Origin: Lycorma delicatula
Lineage: Eukaryota > Arthropoda > Insecta > Hemiptera > Fulgoridae
DNA: 64,000 nt
Direction of reading: 5' to 3'
Assembly (NCBI RefSeq): GCF_047948215.1
Contig: NC_134455.1
Coordinates: 160,190,575 to 160,254,574 of the forward strand
In this document: positions 26,801 to 38,300 of the stretch, in pieces
Layout: each line of letters opens with the position of its first letter
Numbering within the stretch: position 1 is the stretch's first letter
Made by a program: the position numbers and the translations under genes
Notes under the pieces: model-generated
The model's input: the letters and a program-made list of their open reading frames with translations, nothing else
Databases searched by the model: none
Told to the model about the DNA's origin: nothing

Positions 26801-29800
26801 GATTACAAAATTATTTTAATTCATGTTTTAACAGAAGTTGTCTAAGTCATGATTATCATCCTTTTGTTCTATTAGAGATACTCTAACAATCAACTAAATG
26901 CACGAAATCAGACTTTCTAACGATTCGTATGTGATAATTAAAAAAACAGATGAGACTGAAACTGCATGAAAAATTATCATGACATGTCATAAGGTTTTAA
27001 CTCACTACAAAATATGTTTATGCTATTATATTAATGCATATTAAATAAGTGAAAAATAAATATCATTTAAGAAATATATTAGAAATATAAATAATACAAC
27101 AGGACAAATAATTTACAAGGCAACTACCTCTTTTTTGATTATTTATTATTGTATCAAATTTGAGAACTAGGTCATTTCAAAGGTTTTCTCCCTAAAACAT
27201 TGTACATGTGACAAGAAAATGTAAAAGTTTTTTTCATCCTAAGATGCAGTTCACTTAACAAACTAAACTAGTCATAGAAAAAAGTTGCGATTTAAAATAA
27301 CCCGTTTCGTTTTTAACTTCATGCTAACCTCTTGTGCAGTGGTAGTGAATCTGCCATTCAAATGGTTTTGGATTCAAATTCTAGTTTTATCTGGCATCTT
27401 TCATCCAATACAAAATTTATTTTTCATTAAAAAAAATTAAGGCAACTGTAATCAGATGTCAACTTGTTGCCAATATAAATATATTAAACTTAAATACAAA
27501 TTCAATTTAGATGACTCAATGAAACTCAGGGCTTAAAAATTGCCACATCAGTCAAAGAATACAATCATACATAACATGTTTGCATGTACAAGTACATACG
27601 TAACACACATACATGTGTAGGATCTTAATTTCACAGTTACCCTTGTTTATAAAGATGGAGGACTACCCAAACACCTTCACCAGCTTTATTAACTTCATTT
27701 ACATAATCAGCAGCTGTTATTTCTAAGACCTCTCTATATTTGGCTTTTTGAGCAGCTGCTTGCATTTCAGCAATCCTTTTTTTTCTGTATTCTAACAGCA
27801 CTCGCTCATCCTCTTCATCTTCTAACTCATCCAGTTCATCTAATGAAAGTTCATCCAACACCTTTCTCCCATCTGTATGATCAGAAAAAATTATAAAACA
27901 TAAATGTAATAAAAAATTATTAACATTAACAAAATATTTAACACATAGTACAAGATTAGTTACATCTTTTAACTATATAAGCAGATATATTGACACCTAC
28001 ATTTGAGCTATATAATTAGAATTTGCAAAATAACTGACTAAATACATCCCTAGGTTTCTCTCCCTAAAAATTGTTAAATTATAATTTAGTTTTCAATAAC
28101 TTTGTTTCTAATCATTTTTGTATGGATTTTTATAACTGCACTGCTATATATAATTTTATAACTATTTATACAGTCTTCATGCATGTTTTTGTGTATTGTA
28201 AAATAAAGTCGAACTGGGATGCTGCCTTCACGAAAATAATCATTTTAGAAGCTAACTTTGTCTGTTGTAACTTTTTCAAACTTCTTCCTGTAATACACGC
28301 ACCTTAATTTGTTTTCAACCAATCTCTCAATTTCCTACTCCTACTACCTCTATCCTACTTCTTGAAAGTGTACCCTACCAATATAACTTTTCTACTTCAC
28401 TTTTTTCTGTTTTCCATTTCCCTATTGCTATCAACATTTCTTATACCATTATTTTTAATTACCTGCACCACATTTCCCAAGGAGGTCAAAATCACTCTTC
28501 TCCTTTTTGACCAATCTCATAGATCTGAAAACTCATTTCATCAGGACTTACTTCATCATTTCCAATTTTCAGCACTTTAATTCACTCACATTTTTCTTCT
28601 TTGTCACTCAGATGAATGGTACTTTCAAATGCAAGACGCTGATGCTTACCTTGTTGTAGCTCCCTGGTGGCAGTCATTGTTACTAAATTACCGTTCTTTT
28701 TATTGAAGTGTTCTCAATGTATAAGGACGGTTCAATAATCAGTTTATCACATCTCAAAAATACATTTTATCCTGGATTTTTGGTCTCTATCACAAATTCT
28801 TTAAGTTGTTTCATGAACATTATTAGTGAAATTGTCTAATATAGAAAATTTTACTCCTTGTTATTGTCCGACTGCATTAATATTTCCAATTTTTCTTATG
28901 ACTAATTAAATTTTACTATGATTTGCCTGTCATGTCTTCTTCCATACTCATTGCACCTGTTCAATATCATATTCAGTAATATTAATTCCTAATTTATTTT
29001 TAATTACATTTGTCACCTTTTGTTCTGACTCCTCCATATACCCTGAACATGGTAGAAAACTAAATTAAATCTTTTTTTAAATCCTAGATATTCCATTTGT
29101 TTTTTCACCGATGCATTTTCCAGTACAATTTATTAACATTTTTACACAAATCTTCCAATTCATTCTTAAATTATCTAATTATAGCTCAAACTTCAATTGC
29201 AGATTTTTTAATTTCAGGTATTCTGGTTAATCAAATCCAATGCTTGAAATTTCTTCCAAACTTCTTCTAAGAATAACATTTAATTTTTCAGGCCCTGAAT
29301 TGAGTTCTACTGGGTGGGCGGGAATGTACACACTTGACGATCTCCACCACGGCTTATCCTCCCCACCTTTTCCAGCAGCAATGAGAATTGGCAGCAGTGC
29401 AGCCCGATTGAATTTATTACAGTGTAAAGGGACCATCTGCCCACCATGTACTCCAAAAATTAACAATATATAACACAATATGAAGGAAAAATTAATTTAT
29501 TATACATAGCAAAGAATGAGGAAACTTTAAACTGAAATTCAAATAACAATGATAAAATTGCAATAACTCACATATGTGGATGTAACACATGCCGATTCAC
29601 ACACAGTATATCACCAGATAAATATCCATAATACCAAGCAATATTAATGTGCAACCTTTCTCTTTCATGTCCAAAGAGCAACTTCAGCAGTTTAAATTAC
29701 AAATGGAAGCAATCAATAAATAATTTTATTGAAATAAATATAATATTTTATTTTTTGAATCTGAACTGGTTGCTCAATCAATTCAAATACATATATTTTT

Positions 29801-32271
29801 TTTTACATATTTGGTCTGAACACTATAGTTCAAAAATATCTACAGTTATGTAATTACTTTGCTTGTTTCCTATTAAGAAATGGCAACCATCTTTTAACTG
29901 TTTTATGGCAAACAAAAATCTTTAGCTTTACAGGAATTCTATAAATTTGGTTATCTCAGGATTAAAAGGAGGTATAACCTAAAATTAAAAACCCTGTTCT
30001 CAAAATATTTTGGGTATGTTTCTGGTTCAATTACTTCATTGCTTAATAATAAATGCAAGTTGAACATAAATACTTGTAAAATTTTAATAAAAAAATCCTT
30101 ATACCACTTCAAGAATTTAACCTAACATCTACTTCTAATAACGTAAAAAAATTCTAGTTACTAACCTTGTCTTTCTTTAATAGTTGACTCAACCAAATTC
30201 ACCACATCCTCTTCTGTTATCTCTTTTTCTTTAGGTTTTGGTGGTAATATACCTTTACTTCTAAGTATGTCATTCCACTCAGTATCTTCATTTGGGTTCT
30301 AAAACACAGAAATGTTAAACTAAGTTTATTAAATGAATAAATTTAAGGAACTTATATATGGCACATGTAAAGATTCATACTTTATTTGATAGCCATTTTC
30401 AGTTGGTTGAACCAGTTAACAATCTAATATGAAAAATTAAGTTTTGAAGATAAATTTATCTACAACCTACTCATTACTCAAATTAAAAATAAACCCCTAA
30501 AAGTATTTTTTTTAAGTAGTGCCCCTTCATCCTTTTGAAGTCTGTTTCTTTTTATCAAGTTACTTGGAATGTATTGAAATGAATTGAATCACAAATCAAA
30601 GCATTTAAAATTTGCAGCAACTTTTATGGAAGAATTTTTTTTTCAAATGAGCTCCTACTTCCTTTTTAGTCACATTTTTTGTGGCTTCTTCATTCTGAAT
30701 TCATTATAACAAAAATTTTCAGTACAGTAATTACAATATACACAATTTGTATGTACTTTTAAAAGAAATATATATTTTTATTATTTTTTTAACTAATATT
30801 GGAATCTCATCTGCACATAGTTTTCAAAATTTACATTGAATTTATTTGATTTGTATAATTGAGCTGCACAAATGGCCTGGACAAGGTGACTTAATAATGG
30901 TTTAAGGAGAAATCTTGTAATACACTTTCACATAATTTCATAGTTAGCACTAGTCAAATTTATATTTTAAGTTCATAAGTCAAAAATGTCCACATGAATT
31001 AGGGAATCCAGAAAATTTATTTTTAAACTTGTTTTGGTTGCACATTAAATAATTTTGCTCAGATGCCAAACTTCTACTTTGTTTGCCAGTCCATTATTAC
31101 TTTTCCTTCTACCATGCAATGTCTGTTTTTTATACCTTATTGGCTTCTATTTTTTTATGCTTTTCATAGATTAATATCCTAAATAGTGGGTAATGAAATA
31201 AAACCCTTCTTTGTAGCAACTTACTACCTGCAGAGATCATCAAAGCCAGATATGTTTATTACTCTTCCTGTCAAAATATCTTACTTCAACCAATTTTTAA
31301 TATAATTCCTGCAGGATGTTAATCAAAAGGATTAATTTTAATTTTCCAGAAAAAATCTTTGAAATAAATATGCCAATTAGCTCTGTATCTATGCAGGAAA
31401 AGAAAGAATTAGGTTGTGAGCAATTTGATGATGATGCGATTCTCATGTAAATATTTAGTTTCTTTATGCCCCTTCTTCTTATCTCTTAAGAATAAGAAAA
31501 ATAATCCCTAATCCCTTTGTAGTGATAGTTTTCCATCTAAAATAAATGTAAATGCAATGTTTCAAGTTTCCTACTTTCTCAGACTTGGCACCTTTTTTCA
31601 ACCCTTCTTAATTTATCCTCTTCAAGGCTTTTAATCAAACATTTTCCTTCATCTTTCTCATATATACCCTTGGGAATTACAATGTCAAATTCCACCTTTC
31701 CATCCACCAAAAAGAAATTAGAGAATTAATGTTGAGAGGGTTAATGTTGATAACTGAAAAAAATCCCTTCACAGCAATAGCTTACTTTTTAAGATAAACA
31801 TATCTGTCATATTTTTTAGTTCTTTGTTTTAAACAGCTTCATTTTTGTTAATGTAGATGTGCCAAATGTATCAATTATTAATAATTATATCAGCAGTAAA
31901 AAAATCAGCAATAAATAATATATACAATACATTCTTTAAATGAAGTTTATAATATATATATATATATTTATAAAATGATAATTTTAAGCAATTAAAATAT
32001 AAAATATTTAAATCTCTTTAAAGCAATAAAATATTTTATTACTAACAGAAATATATAATCTTAAATCACTATACACACTTGCAAATAATATAAAAAAAAG
32101 TACTTAATAATAACACACATAATTCAGAAAAATACACCTGTAGCTAAGCTACATACATAAAAATTAAATTTAACGACTGAAAAACACACACACACATATA
32201 TATAAATAAATAATAATAATTTATATATAATAATAATAATATAATATATAATTATATCATTATATATAATA

Positions 32272-32337
<66 letters not shown>

Positions 32338-35300
32338 TGTATAATCTGAATATACCTTATGGTTTGAATATACCTTGTGTATATTCTGTGCAATGAAGTA
32401 GAGCAACCCTTAAATAATGATCTTATTTCAAAAGCGAACACATTCCTTAATTTTCATTTTCACAATTACTAATATTACAATGTAAATTATATATGGAATT
32501 AGTAATAAAATATAGTATTAAATTGCTAATGTTTATCTTATCTGTAGTTGTAGTAGTTATACTTCAACTGTCTCATCTTAAATTTATGTTGGTGGTTGAG
32601 TACTAGCAGGTGCAGTCAATTATTTCAACCATATACTACTGAATGTCTTTGCTGTGCTTCTTACTATTCATGATTTTCATCCAAAATGGATTGAATTAAT
32701 CTACGAGATCCAGATAAACAACACATTGTTCATTTTTTACAAGTCAAAGGGATTTTACATAATTCTATGTTTTGCATACAGGGTCATAAAAGTCTCTTTC
32801 TTTAAGCGACAGGGAATATAAATGGCATTGTGCAAAGGTGAGTTGTCACAATTCTGCTCATTTAATCAATAGTACATGGCTGCAATCTAGTAAACTGAAA
32901 CTGGAAGTTGTTGTTTATCTCCAGTAGACATGAAGTAGGGAATACACCAGTTTTAAGTTTTATAATGGAGAATTTGGTATGGATAGTGCTGCTGTAACTG
33001 ATTGAAAAATTCTGTAAGGGAAGTGTATATAAATATGTTATTTCATAGACCAGGCAGGAATAGCCTGAATGTGAAAATAGATAAATCTCACATTTTCATG
33101 GCAAAAATACAATGTGAAGATGGCTTACCAGCAATGGATGTTTTTTAGAGAATTTGCAGAAAAACAAAGAATGTTTCAATATGCGGTCCCAGATCAAATG
33201 AAAGACACTTTACTAAGTGTTATAAAGAAATATATTAAACCTACAAAGGAATGTGTTATAAAGGACAAAGATAAATTTCTGACTGTTGCTGGAGTTCCAA
33301 TGATATACCTAATCTACAAGGTTACAATTTTACACATCCAACTAATCACTCTGTTAACTTTCAATATCCAATTACTGGGTCCTACACAAACACAGTGGAG
33401 AGTTGTTTATGGACAGGAGTAAAAATGTAGAATCACAAAGAATGTGGTACATGAAATCTACGCTAGACTCTTATTTATGCAAATTCATTTGGTACCAACA
33501 TAACAACAACAGGGACTGTTTGATCAAATTTTGCAAGATAATGCTTTGTTTTGACCTTTACAAAAGCATTATCTTTACAAAGCATTAGATAATAGAAATT
33601 TACCTTGGCTGAAGGAATTCACCTTCAGCCAAGGTAAATTTCTTAGTAACCTAATTGATAATTTTATATTATCAAAAAATTCAGACATAAAAATTATTAT
33701 TTTAACAAAAAATTAATCTTAAATTTTAGAATAAAATAATCTTAACAGATTTTTCTCTCTCTATGAATCATGACACCTTGCCAATGGTGAGGGGGCTTGA
33801 ATGCTCAGTGATACAGAGTAGCTGGACTGAAGGTGCAACCATATCAGAGAGATATATGTTGAAAGCCAGACTAAGGAATGATTCCTGAAAGAGGGCAGCA
33901 GCTCTTTCAGTAGTTGTTAAGGGCGAGGGTCAGCAGGATTTAAATGGCCATATCAGCATCACTCAAACTTCTGAGTACTGCGCACCTAAAAGCAATTGAA
34001 AACTACAGCTGTTTATTTTCTAAGAAAATGCAGCTCTCTGCATTTTCATGTTAACAAAGATGGAGGCGTCTTCCTTGGTAAAATATTCTGGAGGTAAACT
34101 ATTCCCCTAGTCAGATCTCCAGGTAGGATTTACTAAGGCAAAAAATTAAAAAATAACATTCTACGAGTTAGAGCATGGAATGTCTAAAAAAGGTTGTAGG
34201 CTAGAAAATTTAAAGAGGAAAATGGATAGGTTAAATGAAGAAATTAGCGAAGTTCACTGAGAAGAAGAAAACGAGTTTTGGTCAGGTGATTTTAGAATAA
34301 TTAATCAGCTTTAAATAAAGGGCAGACAGGAGTAGGTTTCATAATGAACAAAAAGATAGGGAAGAGAGTAGAGTATTTAAAAACTCTTAGAGACAGAATC
34401 ATTATAATATAGTAAAATGAAAACCTAAGCCAATAATGATTGTTAACGTTTACATGCCTACAAGTGCCCATGATGATGGTGAGGTAGAGCATGTATACAA
34501 AGAAATTGACAAAGCAATTAAATACATAAAAGAGGAAAAAAATTGGAATGTAAATTAGAGATTGGAATGTAAGCATCAGAAAAGGCAAGAAAGGAAATAC
34601 TGTGGGTGAATACAAGCTGGGCAAAAGGAATGAAAGAAAAAAGGAACCAACTTATTGAGTTTTGCATGAAGTATAATTTAGTAATTGCCAACACCCAGTT
34701 GAAAAATCATAATAGAAGAATATACAAATGGAAAGAGCTTAATTATATTGCAAAGTGTCAGATGGCTTATATCATGGTTAAACAAAAATTTAGAAATCAA
34801 CTCGTCGACTGCAAAGCATATCCTGGAGCAAACATTGATAGCGACTGTAATTTAGTGATAATGAAATGTAGATTGGGGACTAAAAACATTAAGAAAAGGT
34901 GTCAGCTGAATCAGGAGAATTTACAGAAGCTTGAGGAAGATTTTTGAGGAGGACATCGCAAGAGGTCTGAGTAAAAACAATAAGGTAAAAATATAGAAGA
35001 AGAATGGGAAAATGTAAAATAGGCAATTTTTAAATCAGCAGAAGTGAACTTAGGTGGAACAAAGAGAACTGGTAGAAAACCTTGGATATCAGAGGAAATA
35101 TTGCAACTGATGGATGAACATAGAAAATATAAGAATGCTAGTGATGAAGAAGGTAAAAAGAACTATTGACAATTAAGAAATACTATAAACAGGAAGAGCA
35201 AATTAGCGAGAGTGGATTAAAGAAAAGTGTTCAGAAGAGGAAAGAGAAGTGATCATTGGTAAAATAGATGGATCATACAGGAAAGTTAAGGAGAATTTTG

Positions 35301-38300
35301 TGGTTCATAAATTTAAAACACAATAATGTGTTAAATAAAGATGGTACACTGATTTACAATACAAAAGAAAAGGTCGATAGGTGGGTGGAATATATTAAAG
35401 AGTTAAAAGAGGAAATGAATTAAAAACTGGTGTTATAGAAAAAGAAGAGGAAGCAGAAGAGGATAAAAGGGGAGATACAATACTGAGATCTGAATTTAAT
35501 AGAACATAAAGATTTGAATGGCAGAAAGGCTCCTGGGATACACAGGATACCTGCAGAATTACTGCACAGTGTAGGTGAGGAAGCAATAGATACATTATTC
35601 AAACTGGTGTGTAATATTTACCAAAAAGGGAAAGTTCTGTCAGACTTCAAAAACAGTGTTATTGTCATGATACCAAAGAAAGCAGGAGCAGATAAATGAG
35701 AATACAGAACAATCAGCTTTTATGCTCATGCATAAGAAATCTTAACTAGAATTCTGTACAGAAGAATTGAGAGGAGAGTGAAAGAAGGTATAAGGAGAAG
35801 ACCAAATTGTTTTCAGGAAAAGTATAGGGACAAGGGAAGTAATTTTAGGCTTCAGATTAATAGTAGAAGGAAGGTTAAAGAAAAACAAACAAACATGCAT
35901 GGCATTTATAAACTTGGAAAAGGCATTTGATAAAATAGAATGAAATAAATATTCAGTATTTTAAAAAATTTAGGGTTCCAGTACAGAGATAGAAGAACAA
36001 TCGCTAACATTTACAGAAACCAAACTGCAACAGTAATAATTGAAGAACATAAGAAAGAAGCCGTAATAAAAAATGAATCTAACAGGGATGGTCTCTATCC
36101 CCATTACTTTTTATTCTTTACGTAGAACTAGCAGTTAATGATGAAGAGCAATTTAGATCTGGACTATCAGTGCAAGGTGGAAAGATAAAGATGCTACAGA
36201 TTTTCTGATGATATAGTAATTCTTGCCAAGAGTAAAAATTATTTAGAAGAAACAATGAATGGCATGGATGAAGTCCTACACAAGAACTACTGCATGAAAA
36301 TAAACAAGAACAAAACGAAAGTAATGAAATGTAGTAGAAATAATGTAGATGGACCACTGAATATAAAAATAGGAAGGCAAATGATTACGGAGGTAGAAGA
36401 ATTATGTTTTTTGGGAAGTCGAATTACTAAAGATGGACGAAGCAGGAGCAATATAAAATGCAGAACAGCACAGGTGAAACGAGCTTTCAGTCATAAATAT
36501 AATTTGCTTACATCAAAAATTAATTTAAAGTCAGGAAAATATTTTTGAAAGTATATGTTTGGAGTGTAGCTTTATATGGAAGTGAAACTCGGACGATCGG
36601 AGTACCTGAGAAGAAAAGATTTGAAGCTTTTGAAATGTGGTGCAATAGGAGAATGTTAAAAATCAGATGGGTGGATAAAATGACAAATAAAGTGGTGTTG
36701 CAGCAAACTGATGAAGAAAGAAGCATTTAGAAAAATATAGTTAAAAGATGACAGACTTATAGGCCACATATTAAGGCATCCTGGAATAGTTGCTGCAATA
36801 AAATGACAAATAAGTGTCATAAGTGGATAAAATGACAAATAAAGTGGTGTTGCAGCAAACTGATGAAGAAAGAAGCATTTAGAAAAATATAGTTAAAAGA
36901 TGACAGACTTATAGGCCACATATTAAGGCATCCTGGAATAGTTGCTGCAATATTGGAGGGACATGTAGATGGGAAAAATTGTGCAGGCAGGCAATGTTTG
37001 GAATATGTAAAAAAAATTGTTAGGGATGTAGGATGTAGGAGGTTATCGAGATGAAACAACTGGCACTAGATAGGGAATCTTGGAGAGCTGCATGCATCAA
37101 ACCAGTCAAATGACAACAAAAAAAACAACAGATTATTGCATTATTTAAATAAGCATAACACAACCTAGTAAATAAGTAGCATGGTTTCAAAACAGAAAAA
37201 TCAACTGAGGTTGTACTGACCTCTTTTAACATAGTTTTTAAAGATTTGGCCATAGGGAAAAAAATAGCTTTGATACTTCTGGATCCTAGTAAGCATTGTT
37301 GTGTAAATTTTGATATTATGATATAAAAATTAAGAATATAAGTGTTAATTTTGAGATATTCCGTTTAATTGGTTTGAGTCTTACTTAACAGAAAACAGTA
37401 TGTCCCTATAAATATATTGGTATTAAAGGAAGAATAAGAACACAGATTTCAATCTCATGCAGCAATCTCAGGTAATATTTTATTTTTCTTAACAGCAATG
37501 AGTTGGACAATAGTCCAACTCAGTATTATATGCATATATGATGATACCATATATGCATATAATACTCGTATATCTCTTCGGGTTATATTCAACAATACAA
37601 ATTATTAAACAGATTTACACTCAGCCATTGAATATTTAAGCAGAAATGATTAACTTTAAAATAATAAAAAAATAGTTTCATTGTATTACAGAATAAGTAC
37701 AATAAAAAAAACACAGATAAAACAAACAAATCAATGACACTGTACTAATTGAAATTGTTAGCTGTAATTTCTGAGTTACTGTTAACAAATATTTATCAGA
37801 AAATACATATATTAATTTCTTATGTCATACAGAAGCAGCATGCATGCTGTATGAAATATTGCTAAGGTAATTCATAAAAAGTTAAACTTATTATTCATTT
37901 CATTACATATTACCAGTACATATAAGATTGTTTTGTATGGTGACTCTTACAATATATATATAAAAAAAACAACATTTTTAATTTATAACAGTGACATTAC
38001 ATATCAGTTAAACATGTTAACAATTAAAAATGGAGTGTTTTGTATCACAGGTTCACAGTTCCAAACCTACACAAATGATTTTTTGAAACTCAGCATGCAA
38101 AACAGGCAGCATGGCATGCAAAACATACATTTTGAATGGGCAAAAACCCCCTACCGTAACCCTACTATACTAACTCAATTGTTCCGATGAAAAAAATTCT
38201 TGTGTACAAAAATCATTGTTCCAATAATTCTAACAACATGACTTTTTTATATTATACAGAGTGATTCATAAAAATGTAACAAACATTCAGGACATATTCC

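Noticed and set aside
32275..32333. TA repeat as a functional origin or matrix attachment site
   Set aside because: Simple microsatellites of this kind are common in AT-rich insect introns, and nothing else nearby supports a function.
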